A stretch of DNA of 64,000 nt, from assembly GCA_031082125.1 (NCBI GenBank), contig JAVHLM010000008.1, positions 124,001 through 188,000 of the forward strand. Reading direction: 5' to 3'. Both the position numbers and the translations under genes were made by a program. Each line of letters opens with the position of its first letter. The stretch's first letter is position 1. The notes under the pieces were generated by a model. The model had not been told where the DNA came from and ran no database searches. It was given only the letters and a program-made list of their open reading frames with translations. Positions 30,991-39,676 of this stretch are shown piece after piece. Source of the DNA: Candidatus Eremiobacterota bacterium. GTDB lineage: Bacteria; Vulcanimicrobiota; CADAWZ01; Ess09-12.

Positions 30991-31818
30991 CTAAAAGGAC
31001 ACCGATGAGAACTCCATGGCCCTCAGATCTATGACGAGCATTCTCTCTTTGAGGGCAGGACCTTCGCCGGTGATGATCCTGCATATCTCGGCAGACTGGA
31101 GCGAGGCGATGACGGCGGGGGTGAACGAGGGGTTCCCCAGGCTCTTTTCAATGCCGTGGGTGCGGCCCGTCGGGCCGTAAAGCTCCCTGATGAGGTTCCT
31201 CGGGGGATACTGCGTAAGGACCTGGCCGTACCATCCACCGATGGCGCCATGGACAAGGGGAATCCCCTTTTCAATGCAGGTGTCGGCAAGGGTGATCCTG
31301 GCGGGGATGCTGTCGAGGCCGTCGGCCGCCACATGGGCTCTTTCCAGCAGAGTCCCTCCATTTTCGGCAGTCAAAGCCTCCCTGCGGGCGATGACCTCCA
31401 CGGCGGGATTGATTGCCGCCACCCGGGCCGCGGCCGCCGCAGCCTTGGGAGAGCCCAGCAGATCCAGGGTCGAGAGGAGCTGCCTGTTCAGGTTGTGCTC
31501 GGTAAAGACGTCAGGGTCGATGGCCACAAGAGTCCCCACGCCTGCCCTCGCGAGCTCCTCGACAAGATATCCCCCGAGGCCGCCGCACCCCACGACAGCC
31601 ACAGTGGCCCTGAGCAGAGCAAGCTGCCTCGAGGTGTCTATGGTATTCCTGTTGCGGGCATAACGGGCGGGCATGAGACCTGTCGTAAGAGCTGCCTCGT
31701 CAATATCGCGGAGCCCCAGATGAAACTCCCCCGCAGCCTCCCTTTCATCAGCAAGGGAGATCAGGCCGTCCCTCGAGCGGCCGGTCAGGAACTCAAGAAG
31801 CTCTGGGTGCTGCTCCAC
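30991..31818 (-). CDS. ThiF/MoeB-family adenylating protein
   Basis: A 275-residue E1-like protein. The Rossmann site is VVGCGGLGGYL, then IDPDVFTEHNLNRQ, with the Arg finger and Asp of the family, and AADGLDS. It lacks the CxxC zinc pairs of MoeB and I see no obvious catalytic Cys after the adenylation core, so it may only adenylate. ThiF-fold proteins activate a sulfur-carrier C-terminus. It is the last gene of the selenium run, 9 bp after selD, so it may help pass sulfur or selenium. The first 75 residues are an unfamiliar helical leader. Confidence 0.8.
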   Translation of the reverse strand: MEQHPELLEFLTGRSRDGLISLADEREAAGEFHLGLRDIDEAALTTGLMPARYARNRNTIDTSRQLALLRATVAVVGCGGLGGYLVEELARAGVGTLVAIDPDVFTEHNLNRQLLSTLDLLGSPKAAAAAARVAAINPAVEVIARREALTAENGGTLLERAHVAADGLDSIPARITLADTCIEKGIPLVHGAIGGWYGQVLTQYPPRNLIRELYGPTGRTHGIEKSLGNPSFTPAVIASLQSAEICRIITGEGPALKERMLVIDLRAMEFSSVSF

Positions 31819-31827
31819 GGAGCCTCC

Positions 31828-32874
31828 TTACGGCACAATCTCTATATGGCCCGGCGGGCCCTCGGTGATCTCACCGATAAAGGCTGCCTCCGCGACGCCT
31901 TTTGCGGCGAGCTCTGTCCTGAGGGCATCGCATTTCTCCCGGGGCACAAAGATGAGCAGGCCGCCCGAAGTCTGGGGATCAAAGACAAGGCTCACCAGGT
32001 GCTCGTCGAGGCCCTTTCCCATTGTGGCATGGGGAGAGTAAAAATCTCTGTTCTTGTGGAGTCCCCCGGGCATGAGGCCCATGGCGGCATATTCGAGGGC
32101 TTCCTTCACACAGGGGACCGATGAGAGCGAAATCCTCGCCCCCTTTTTCGAATAATGGAGGCACTCGTAAAGGTGGCCCACGAGGCCGAAGCCGGTGACG
32201 TCGGTGCAGGCGTGCACACCCACCTTCATCATCGCCTCCTGGGCATCCCTGTTGAGGGTCGCCATGGAGCGCGTGATCTTTTCCACAGCCTCTTCGGAGG
32301 CCATTCCCCCCTTGAGAGCCGTGGAGATTACGCCGGTGCCCAGGGGCTTGGTGAGGACCAGGCAGTCGCCGGCCCGGGCGCCGTTCTTGGTGAGGACCCT
32401 GTCGGGGTGGATGAGGCCCGTGACGGAGAGCCCGTATTTTATCTCGTCGTCCATCACGGAATGACCTCCCACGAGGACGGCGCCGGCTTCCTGGATCTTC
32501 TCGAGGCCTCCCCTTATGATCTCCCTGGCAATAAGCTGGTCCATCTTTTTGGCGGGGAAACAGAAAATGTTCATGGCCGTGAGGGGCTTCCCGCCCATGG
32601 CATAGACATCGGAAAGGGAGTTGGCTGCGGCTATCTGGCCGAAAAGGAAAGGATCATCGACGACGGGCGTGAAAAAATCCACCGTGAGGATGAGGGCCAT
32701 ATCGTCGCTCAGCTTATAGACGCCCGCGTCGTCAGGCTCGTCCATGCCCACGATGAGGTTGGGATCCTTTTTAAAGGGGAGGCCGCAGAGGAAGTTGGCA
32801 AGGTCCGCCGGACCTATCTTGGAGGCTCACCCCGCGGCATGGGCATGCTCAGTGAGGCGTATCGTCGTTCCCAT
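31828..32874 (-). CDS. selD: Selenide, water dikinase with selenocysteine (UGA at 32829-32827)
   Basis: A 348-residue enzyme making selenophosphate from selenide and ATP. From ATG 32874, codon 16 is TGA in the active-site run HAHAAGUASKIG, where other SelD proteins carry Cys or Sec. The rest of the fold is intact: DDAGVYKL, TVDFFTPVVDDP, SDVYAMGG, VGGHSVMDDEIKYGLSVTG, DPQTSGGLL. A plain reading would begin late, at an in-frame codon 32751, and lose the active site. A hairpin follows the TGA (32801-32815). The start overlaps the DUF3343 gene by 26 nt. It belongs to the yedF-sclA-DUF3343-selD-thiF run. Confidence 0.9.
32801..32815 (-). promoter_or_regulatory. Candidate bacterial SECIS hairpin in selD
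   Basis: On the RNA, AGGUCC pairs perfectly with GGACCU around a GGC loop. The stem starts 11 nt after the UGA and the loop 17 nt after it, with G first in the loop, which fits the bacterial SECIS geometry recognised by SelB. Confidence 0.6.
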
Positions 32875-33136
32875 CTTGTGCTCCTTCCGGAATCAGGCTA
32901 TAGGAGTCTCCCTGTTTTCTGTACGCCGCCGCGGGAGAAACCGTGCCCCCGGCGAGAGCTCTGTAAGCGGCTTCCTGGTCGCGGCAGAAAAAGATGAGGG
33001 ACATGCCGCAGTCCGTGACAATTGACCGCGGGTTTGGGATCATGTCGCACCATATGCCCTGCCCGGCAAGGAGGCTCTCAGCCTTGATAACCTGGTGAAT
33101 TGATCTGAATGTGACTAGACACTTTTCTTCATCCAT
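32849..33136 (-). CDS. DUF3343 family small protein of selenium metabolism
   Basis: A 95-residue soluble protein: VTFRSIHQVIKAESLL, a conserved Asn-Pro turn (MIPNPRSI) and CGMSLIFFC. DUF3343 proteins sit beside selD and yedF in many anaerobes and have been proposed as Se/S carriers; two Cys (in the CGMS and FFCR segments) fit that. The ATG overlaps the sclA-like stop by 8 nt and its end overlaps the selD start, so translation is coupled on both sides. Confidence 0.78.
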   Translation of the reverse strand: MDEEKCLVTFRSIHQVIKAESLLAGQGIWCDMIPNPRSIVTDCGMSLIFFCRDQEAAYRALAGGTVSPAAAYRKQGDSYSLIPEGAQDGNDDTPH

Positions 33137-34283
33137 GGCGCGAATCCTTTATGGCACCGAGGGCAGAGAGGAAAGCTCCTATGTCCTCATGGGAAGTGCT
33201 GAAACCAGGTGAGACCCTGAGGGTCCCTGCCGGGAAGGTCCCGATGGTGCGGTGCGCCAGGGGGGCGCAGTGAAGGCCGGGCCGCACCATGATGGAAAAC
33301 TGCCTGTCGAGGGCATGGGCGAGAGCTGCAGGATCATGGCCTTCCATGGTGAGGGAGACTATTGCCACGGATTCACGGGGCGAAGCCGTGCCATGGATCG
33401 TAACCCCGCCCAGGGAGGAAAGCCCTTCGATAAGGTGCGCCATGAGGCTTCTCTCATGGGCGCCGACGGCTTCTACCCCATGCTCCAGGATATGCCCGGC
33501 GGCTGCCTCCAGGCCGGCAAGTCCCACGACATTGAGGGTGCCGCACTCAAACCTGTCGGGGAGGAACTCAGGCATCTCCTCGCTCTCCGAGAGGCTTCCC
33601 GTGCCGCCGAAGAAAAGAGGCTCAAGCTCCATGCCCTGCCGCATATAGAGCACCCCTGTCCCCATGGGGCCCATGAGGGATTTATGGCCCGAGAAGGCTG
33701 CCATGTCGATGCCGTCCCGCTCGGGCGCAAGGGGAACGGCGCCGGCAGTCTGCGCCGCATCGACCAGCAGAGGCACTTTGCCCTTGAGGGCCGCCACTTC
33801 AGCGACAGGGAAAAGAGTGCCGGTCACATTGGAAGCGCCGGTCATGACAATCAGGCGAGTCTCGCCGGTGAGTGCCTCCTTGACATGCCGGGCTTCAAGG
33901 CGCCCTTCTGGAGTGCATTGCACGATGGTGAGCTTAAGGTGTCTGATCTTCTCCAGGTGCCTCAGGGGCCTCATGACGGCATTGTGCTCCATGGACGTCG
34001 TCACGACGTGATCGCCTTCTCTCAGGAAGCCGAAAAGGGTGATGTTGATGGCCATGGTGGCATTGGAGGTGAAGATGACTCTCGCCGAATCGCTTACTCC
34101 CAAGAGCTGCGCCACCTTTTCACGGGCCCGGAAGACGATTCTCCCCGCTTCTAGGGAGAGCCTGTGGCCCGACCGTCCCGGGTTTCCTCCATGGCGGGCG
34201 AGGCACTCCTCCATTGCCTTCAGCACGCCGGGAGGCTTGGGGAAAGAGGTGGCGGCATTATCGAGATACAAGACATGCTGCAT
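33129..34283 (-). CDS. Cysteine desulfurase/selenocysteine lyase-like PLP enzyme
   Basis: A 384-residue fold-type I PLP enzyme. Landmarks: YLDNAATSFPKP, SNATMAIN, the HNAV stretch, DAAQTAGAVP, the PLP lysine in SGHKSLMGP, RFECGTLN and, near the end, VRPGLHCAPLAHR with the likely catalytic Cys. Enzymes of this subfamily encoded next to SelD and YedF deliver selenium from selenocysteine, or sulfur from cysteine. It starts 2 bp after the yedF stop and is coupled to the DUF3343 gene. Distinguishing a lyase from a desulfurase needs biochemistry. Confidence 0.85.
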   Translation of the reverse strand: MQHVLYLDNAATSFPKPPGVLKAMEECLARHGGNPGRSGHRLSLEAGRIVFRAREKVAQLLGVSDSARVIFTSNATMAINITLFGFLREGDHVVTTSMEHNAVMRPLRHLEKIRHLKLTIVQCTPEGRLEARHVKEALTGETRLIVMTGASNVTGTLFPVAEVAALKGKVPLLVDAAQTAGAVPLAPERDGIDMAAFSGHKSLMGPMGTGVLYMRQGMELEPLFFGGTGSLSESEEMPEFLPDRFECGTLNVVGLAGLEAAAGHILEHGVEAVGAHERSLMAHLIEGLSSLGGVTIHGTASPRESVAIVSLTMEGHDPAALAHALDRQFSIMVRPGLHCAPLAHRTIGTFPAGTLRVSPGFSTSHEDIGAFLSALGAIKDSRHG

Positions 34284-34285
34284 GG

Positions 34286-34873
34286 TCAGGGACGCACCAC
34301 CCTGTCGGAGCCTGCCAGGATCTGCAGGATCTCATACATATTGGATACTTTTCCCGCCTTCACCTTGTCCATCATGCCGAAATAGTCAAGACAGGTGCCG
34401 CATGAGTGGATCTCCAGGCCGGCGCACTCCAGATCCCTGAGGGTCTCAAGGAATGCCGATCCTTCAACGGCGCAATGGACTCCGCGGTTCAGAAAGACAA
34501 GGGCGGTGACTGCCGGCGTCACCTCGGGCAGGGTTTTCAAGAAGGCCCGCATCAGAATCCGTCCAAGCTCCTCGGGACCCACACCTATGGTATCGGAGTT
34601 CACGTAGGCCGTCACCTTGAGAGAGGCTTTCAACGGCACTTTTTCAATGGGGCCTGAAGATTCTTTCCTTATCTCTATCACGAAATCATTCTCACGGGTG
34701 GTGCCTGTCACGGCGCAGCCCCACGTCTGGGCGAAGCGTTTCACGTTCTCAAAGGCGGCGCTCGAGTCAACAAGAACCCTGAGGGCGCCTTCCTCCATCT
34801 CCTCAAGGGCCTTTTTCGTGCTCACCACGGGCCCGGGGCAGCTCAGGCCCCGGCAGTCAAGCTCTTTCACCAT
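34286..34873 (-). CDS. yedF: YedF-type TusA-DsrE sulfurtransferase (selenium metabolism)
   Basis: A 195-residue two-domain protein. The TusA half (about 1-75) has KELDCRGLSCPGPVV with the Cys-Pro active site (CPGP). The DsrE-like half (about 85-195) ends SCGTCLDYFGM, with a likely persulfide Cys. Such fusions sit with selD and hand sulfur or selenium between partners. The ATG at 34873 has a GGGGGAGG site; an upstream frame to 35116 is the shadow of the divergent two-component gene. First gene of the leftward selenium operon. Confidence 0.85.
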   Translation of the reverse strand: MVKELDCRGLSCPGPVVSTKKALEEMEEGALRVLVDSSAAFENVKRFAQTWGCAVTGTTRENDFVIEIRKESSGPIEKVPLKASLKVTAYVNSDTIGVGPEELGRILMRAFLKTLPEVTPAVTALVFLNRGVHCAVEGSAFLETLRDLECAGLEIHSCGTCLDYFGMMDKVKAGKVSNMYEILQILAGSDRVVRP

Positions 34874-34997
34874 GGGATCCTCCCCCGGGGGGATTATTTT
34901 CTTCAGGTCTCCCCCCTGCCTCACTATTTCGCGAAAGCCATGAAATTCCTTCCATGGCAGCCCTGAAGAGGGGGTCCGCCCAAAGGAATAAGAGGCC

Positions 34998-36524
34998 ATG
35001 CCGGAGAAGAGACAAAGGCACGCCAGAGAGCCCGCCGGAGAGGAACAGACGGTGAAGAGCAGATATTCAGGCAGGATTCTTGTCGTAGATGAGGAGCGCA
35101 GCACCATTGAGTTCATGAAGCGCTTCCTGAACGAGCTTGGCTATCATGCCGAGGGAGTAATCGGCGGTGAGAAGGCCTTTGAGGAGGTTCAGAAGCACCA
35201 CCCCGACCTGGTCATCACCGAGATCATGACGTCGGGCATCGACGGCTTCGAGCTCACCAGGCGCCTCAGGGCGGAGAGAGCCACCAGGACTCTCCCCATA
35301 ATGCTGATCACCGCGCAGAAGAGCAAGAGCGCCCGCATGCGCGCCATTGAGAGCGGCGCCGACGAGTACATCACCAAGCCTGCCGACAAGGAAGAGGTGG
35401 CGAAACGGATCCACTCGCTCCTGGAGCTCAACTTTTACCGCTCCCTCGTCGATGAGAAGAGAAAGCTGGACACCGTTATAGACGGCATGTCCGACGCCAT
35501 CCTCATCCTCGAGCCCGATCTCACCCTCTCAAGATACAACAGCGAGGCACGGAAGCTCCTCGGGCTCAGGAAAAAGCCCCCGAAAGGCTTCAGGCTCCTG
35601 GAGCACCTTTCGGAGTCCTTCAAGCTCTCCTTCGACAGGAGGAAGGTGGAGCAGGGGAAGCGGAAGATTGAGCAGTTCCGCATGGTGAGGCCCGAGACAG
35701 ACAGGATGAAAGCCCTCTACCTCTCGGGCAAGGCCACGTACCTCAAGGATCCCCTGGGGAACACCTCCAGCATCGTCATCACCCTCCGCGACGTCACCGA
35801 GAGAGTCAGGGAGGACCTACAGAAGGAGGCTTTCCTCTCGTCAATAAGCCATAAGCTCAGGACACCGGCAACGGTCCTCACGGGGATGCTCAGGCTCCTG
35901 AACGACGAGAACTTCGGGCACCTCACGGAGCACCAGAAAAACTTCCTGGAGAAGATCTTCGAGAGCGCCTCGACAATCTATTCCCTCATCGAAAAGCTCA
36001 TTGCCTTCAACGCCCTCACGCGCAAGGAGCTCATGATGGAGGGAAAGCATATCAGCCTCAGCGAGTTCTTCAGGGACTTTGAGGGCCGCATCAGAGAAAA
36101 TTATGCCCTCAGGAAGTTCACCCTGAAGCTGCAGGACCTCTCCCACCTGCCTCCCTGCTTTTTCAACCCCCTGCAGATGGAGATGATCTTCTGGCACCTC
36201 ATAGACAATGCCATCAAGTTCAATGACAAGAAGCGGCCTCTTGTGAAGCTCTCCGCGAGGCTCGTCACCAAGAAGAAGATCGAGGTCGCCATAAGCGACA
36301 ACGGCCCCGGCATCCCCCCGGAAAACCATGAGCTCATATTCACGGGTTTTTACCAGTATGAGCGCATCTACACCGGCAACGTGGAAGGACTGGGACTGGG
36401 GCTTGCCATGGCGCGCAAGATCCTGGAGGGATGGGGCCAGAAGATATCCTTCGATTCCACCATAGGCAAAGGCACGGTCTTCAGGTTCACCCTTCCCACG
36501 GTGGAGCCTCCCGCACCGCTGTAG
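34998..36524 (+). CDS. Hybrid receiver-PAS-histidine kinase with phosphomimetic receiver
   Basis: A 508-residue cytosolic sensor. An N-terminal receiver (about 26-140) has the acidic pocket Asp31-Glu32, Thr105 and Lys127, but the phospho-acceptor position is Glu75 (LVITEIMTSG) rather than Asp. A PAS-like region follows (about 155-270), then a histidine kinase: His285 in SISHKLRTP, N-box HLIDNAIKFN, G1 DNGPGIP, G2 GLGLGLAMA. No membrane segment. Autophosphorylation of His285 is expected. The receiver is probably constitutively active-like or a docking site. It diverges from the selenium operon and may control it, or the porin downstream; no evidence fixes this. Confidence 0.88.
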   Translation: MPEKRQRHAREPAGEEQTVKSRYSGRILVVDEERSTIEFMKRFLNELGYHAEGVIGGEKAFEEVQKHHPDLVITEIMTSGIDGFELTRRLRAERATRTLPIMLITAQKSKSARMRAIESGADEYITKPADKEEVAKRIHSLLELNFYRSLVDEKRKLDTVIDGMSDAILILEPDLTLSRYNSEARKLLGLRKKPPKGFRLLEHLSESFKLSFDRRKVEQGKRKIEQFRMVRPETDRMKALYLSGKATYLKDPLGNTSSIVITLRDVTERVREDLQKEAFLSSISHKLRTPATVLTGMLRLLNDENFGHLTEHQKNFLEKIFESASTIYSLIEKLIAFNALTRKELMMEGKHISLSEFFRDFEGRIRENYALRKFTLKLQDLSHLPPCFFNPLQMEMIFWHLIDNAIKFNDKKRPLVKLSARLVTKKKIEVAISDNGPGIPPENHELIFTGFYQYERIYTGNVEGLGLGLAMARKILEGWGQKISFDSTIGKGTVFRFTLPTVEPPAPL

Positions 36525-36626
36525 CCCTTCAGGAGGGACCATTGACAGAATCCTTACCTGAGGCTTTGAAGGATTTTATCCCAGGGGGGAGAAAAACAGT
36601 GGTTCATTATGCACAACGGGGGTCCT

Positions 36627-37724
36627 ATGAAATATTTACTCGTCATCGCAGCGCTTTTTTTCTCACTCACAGGCATGCTCATGGGACAGGAGGAAAAGCC
36701 GCCTGAAAAAGCGCCCGAGGCGCCCGCCCAGAGCAAAATCAAGACCAATCTCTATCTCCAGGGGAGCTGGTTTGACAACACCGAGGACCTCTTCGGCCGC
36801 ACGAGCGACCTTCGTTATTTCAACGCCAAGGACAATGCCATCGACCTGGACATGGCGCAGATCTGGATCATCAAGGATCCCCTGGTGAAGAACCTGGGCT
36901 TTGATGTGAAGCTCACGGCGGGGGAATACGGAAAGCTCATCCATGCAAGGGGCCTGGGGGCTCCTGATGACAGCTTCGACCTCACCTCATGCTGGGCCAA
37001 CTATACCTTTCCGGTGGGGAAAGGCCTCCTCTTCGGCGCGGGAAAGATGGAGACCTATTTCGGTGCCGAGAGCTACATCGCCTGGAAGGATCCCAACTTC
37101 TCCCGCTCCTTTCTCTGCTGCTATGCCCAGCCCATCACCCACACGGGGATCAAGATGGCCTATCCCTTCTCCGACGCCCTGAAGGTCAACGCTTTCGTGG
37201 TCCAGGGATGGGACAACTACCTGGACAACAACTCGGCGAAATCGCTGGGCTTCTCCCTCGAGGCCTACCCCTCCGAATCGGTGGCGATGTATTTCAACGC
37301 CATGACGGGCCCCGAGCAGACCGACAACAACGACAGCGTGAGGACCCTCTTCGACTGGGTGGGGGCTTTCAAGCTCTCGAAAAAGCTCTCGCTGCTGTGC
37401 AATTATGACTACGGGAGCGAGCAGAACACGCCAGACGACGGAACGACCTCCACGTGGGACGGCTTTTCCCTTATCGGCGTCTACGAGTTCACCGACAAAT
37501 TCAGCATCGCCGTGAGGGGAGAGACATTCAACGACAACGGAGGCTCCAGGACGGGCGCCACTCAGAACATCAAGGAGTTCACCATCACCCCGCAGTTCAA
37601 GGTGGGCAAGAATATGATCATCAGGCCCGAGTATCGCTACGACTGGTCAAACGTGAACGGCTTCTGCAACGGCACCAAAAACAACCAGACCACCTATGGA
37701 ATCGGCGTCATGATGCTGTTCTAG
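36627..37724 (+). CDS. OmpL-like beta-barrel porin (BBP2 family)
   Basis: A 365-residue outer-membrane protein. A signal peptide (MKYLLVIAALFFSLTGMLMGQ) is followed by a Pro-rich stretch and then alternating amphipathic strands: GFDVKLTAGEYGKL, GLLFGAGKMETYFGAES, THTGIKMAYPFSDALKV, KLSLLCNYDYGSEQ, IIRPEYRYDWSN. It ends VMMLF with a terminal Phe, the usual outer-membrane signature. Barrel porins of this type let small solutes through. This is the best evidence for a Gram-negative envelope. Start: ATG 36627 with GGGGG 4 nt upstream; 36609 is possible. Confidence 0.82.
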   Translation: MKYLLVIAALFFSLTGMLMGQEEKPPEKAPEAPAQSKIKTNLYLQGSWFDNTEDLFGRTSDLRYFNAKDNAIDLDMAQIWIIKDPLVKNLGFDVKLTAGEYGKLIHARGLGAPDDSFDLTSCWANYTFPVGKGLLFGAGKMETYFGAESYIAWKDPNFSRSFLCCYAQPITHTGIKMAYPFSDALKVNAFVVQGWDNYLDNNSAKSLGFSLEAYPSESVAMYFNAMTGPEQTDNNDSVRTLFDWVGAFKLSKKLSLLCNYDYGSEQNTPDDGTTSTWDGFSLIGVYEFTDKFSIAVRGETFNDNGGSRTGATQNIKEFTITPQFKVGKNMIIRPEYRYDWSNVNGFCNGTKNNQTTYGIGVMMLF

Positions 37725-37751
37725 GAAGCCACATGGGGGGAGGAGCGCGCA

Positions 37752-38495
37752 ATGGAAGAAAAAGTGGGTGACCTGTTCCAGAGAGAGACTGTCTACAGCC
37801 CCCGGAAGATGGCGGGGGGCTTTCTTGACTGGTCAAGCAGGCCCGAGTCTTACAAGATTTACCAGGGGGCAAAGACTTACGAGCTCCCGAAGCCTCAGAG
37901 AGAGGGAGGTGTCGCTCTCCATGACCTTCTCAGCACCCGCAGGAGCATCCGCTCATTTTCATCGGAGGCTCTCTCCGCAGGCGATCTCTCATACCTCTTG
38001 TGGGCTTCCACAGGAATATCCCATGGCGCTGCGGGGTATGAGTTCCGCACGGCGCCTTCGGCAGGAGCCCTTTATCCCATAGAGACCTACCTGGCGGCGG
38101 TGAACATCGAGGGCATCCCGCCGGGAATCTACCATTACCGCATAAAGGAGCATCTCCTCGAGGAGATAAGGGAAGAGAGGAGCACAGGCCAGGAGATCGC
38201 CGGGGCGGCCCTTGGCCAGGAGATGTGCGCCGAGGCTCCCGCCACCTTCGTATGGACCGCCGTCTTCTTCCGCTCCAAGTGGAAATACCGCGAGCGGGCC
38301 TACCGCTATATCTATATGGACGCAGGGCATATCGCCGGGAACCTTGCCCTGGCCGCCGTGGCCCTTGACCTGGGCTCTTGCCAGATCGGGGCCTTCTATG
38401 ACGACGAGATGAATAAAATTATTGGAGTTGACGGCGACGGCGAGAGCGTCATTTACCTCTCTGCCGTGGGCCATCCCTCCAGGAGCGAGAGGTGA
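37752..38495 (+). CDS. SagB-type nitroreductase-family dehydrogenase
   Basis: A 247-residue FMN-fold protein. RRSIRSFSSEALSAGDLSYLLWASTGI and RTAPSAGALYPIETYLAA are the SagB-type motifs, and YIYMDAGHIAGNLALAAVALDLGS is the second FMN contact. SagB-like enzymes oxidise azoline rings in peptide natural products, but most genomic copies stand apart from such clusters, as here: no precursor peptide or cyclodehydratase is near. It has a GAGGAG site 28 bp after the porin gene and is followed 3 bp later by a zinc-ribbon gene. Confidence 0.85.
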   Translation: MEEKVGDLFQRETVYSPRKMAGGFLDWSSRPESYKIYQGAKTYELPKPQREGGVALHDLLSTRRSIRSFSSEALSAGDLSYLLWASTGISHGAAGYEFRTAPSAGALYPIETYLAAVNIEGIPPGIYHYRIKEHLLEEIREERSTGQEIAGAALGQEMCAEAPATFVWTAVFFRSKWKYRERAYRYIYMDAGHIAGNLALAAVALDLGSCQIGAFYDDEMNKIIGVDGDGESVIYLSAVGHPSRSER

Positions 38496-38498
38496 GCC

Positions 38499-38738
38499 AT
38501 GGCAGAAAAAAGAACCATCAATGAAAGGGAAGTGACGGTCGTGCCCGCAGAGAGCATCCGTCATGAAAAGGAATATATCAAGACCCTTTCCTGCAAAAAA
38601 TGCGGAGGAGCGTACCGCTTCACCCAGCAGGCCCTCTTCCCCGAGGAGAAGGTCGATCTTCTCGTGGTGGAGTGCACGGCCTGCGGCCAGCAGGAGGAGC
38701 TTTACTTCGACATCAGCAGCTTCTTCGGGAAGCCCTGA
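38499..38738 (+). CDS. Small zinc-ribbon protein
   Basis: A 79-residue protein with two Cys pairs, CKKCGG and CTACGQQ, 31 residues apart, in a beta-rich context (RFTQQALFP, DLLVVECTA, LYFDISSFF). This fits a single zinc ribbon. The ATG has an AGAGGTGAG site and starts 3 bp after the SagB-type gene, so the two are cotranscribed. The partner is unknown. A likely terminator overlaps the last codons. Confidence 0.65.
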   Translation: MAEKRTINEREVTVVPAESIRHEKEYIKTLSCKKCGGAYRFTQQALFPEEKVDLLVVECTACGQQEELYFDISSFFGKP

Positions 38739-38756
38739 AAAAAGGCTTTATTTTTT
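38730..38756 (+). terminator. Candidate intrinsic terminator after the zinc-ribbon gene
   Basis: AAGCC (38730-38734) pairs with GGCTT (38744-38748) around a 9-nt loop, followed by TATTTTTT. It lies between convergent genes and overlaps the ptb stop. Confidence 0.5.
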
Positions 38757-39665
38757 CTCTCCGAGCTTTCCCGCGTAGAGCACGTTAAGGGCTATCGAGT
38801 AGAACTTGCACTCTGCGGAGTCGGCCCTGGAAGTTACTATCACGGGCTTTTTTGTCCCGAGCATCACTGCGGCGGGGATCCCCTTGCCGAAGTGGACAAG
38901 CCCCTTGAAGAGACCGTTCCCCATGTCGATGCCTGAAACGAAGAGGACGTCGGCATCGCCGGCGACTTTTGACTCTATGCCCTTCTCCCTCACCGACTCG
39001 CTTGAGATGGCAAGGTCAAAGGCCAGGGGGCCGTCTATCAGGGCGCCTTTCAGCTGGCCCCTGTCGGCCATCTTTGACAGGATGGCGGCGTCAACGGTGC
39101 AGGGTATCTTATCGCTCACGGTCTCCACGGGCGCCAGCAGGGCAATCTTGGGCTTTTCAAGCCCCATGAGATGGTAAAAGCCGATGCAGTTCTCCAGGAT
39201 GGCCTGCTTCTCCTCGAGGGTAGGGGCGATATTGATACCGCCGTCGGTGAGGGAGAGAAACTTGTGATACCCCGGGAGCTTGATAAAAAAAATGTGGCTC
39301 ACGAGCTTCCTGGTGCGAAGGCCCGTATCCTTGTCCAGCACGGCCTTCATCAGTGACGCTGTCTGCACGTTTCCTTTCAGGACAATATCCACTTCTCCCG
39401 AGGAGGCCCGCTTCACGGCCTCCGGCGCCGCCTTCTCTCTGTCCTCCACGTGGACCAGCCGGTCTTCCCTTACCTTATAGCCTGCAGACCGGGCCAGGGG
39501 AAGGATGGCATCCCTGTTGCCTATGAGGGTGCATTCCACAAGGCCGGCCTCTTCGGCTTCCTTGACGGCCGCGAGGACTGTGTCCTCTTCCGCACCGGCG
39601 ACAGCCACCTTCATCGGTGCATATTTTTTTGCCATGGCAACTATTTCGTCATAATCATTGAACAT
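38748..39665 (-). CDS. ptb: Phosphate butyryltransferase
   Basis: A 305-residue acyl-phosphate transferase converting butyryl-CoA and phosphate to butyryl phosphate and CoA. Family landmarks: VAGAEEDTVLAAVKEA, VDIVLKGNVQTASLMKAVL, HIFFIKLPGYHKFLSLTDGGINIAPTL, ALLAPVETVSDK, GPLAFDLAIS. It is the partner of the butyrate kinase gene 11 bp upstream on the same strand. Together they make ATP from butyryl-CoA, or run in reverse during growth on branched or short acids. Confidence 0.9.
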   Translation of the reverse strand: MFNDYDEIVAMAKKYAPMKVAVAGAEEDTVLAAVKEAEEAGLVECTLIGNRDAILPLARSAGYKVREDRLVHVEDREKAAPEAVKRASSGEVDIVLKGNVQTASLMKAVLDKDTGLRTRKLVSHIFFIKLPGYHKFLSLTDGGINIAPTLEEKQAILENCIGFYHLMGLEKPKIALLAPVETVSDKIPCTVDAAILSKMADRGQLKGALIDGPLAFDLAISSESVREKGIESKVAGDADVLFVSGIDMGNGLFKGLVHFGKGIPAAVMLGTKKPVIVTSRADSAECKFYSIALNVLYAGKLGEKK

Positions 39666-39676
39666 AAGGAGCTCCT

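Noticed and set aside
31156-32124. A 322-codon plus-strand frame over thiF and selD
   Set aside because: It is a shadow of two well-supported genes on the other strand, with no domain or ribosome site.
32752-32874. selD as an N-terminally truncated pseudogene
   Set aside because: The upstream frame has a start, active-site context and a SECIS-like hairpin, so UGA recoding explains it better.
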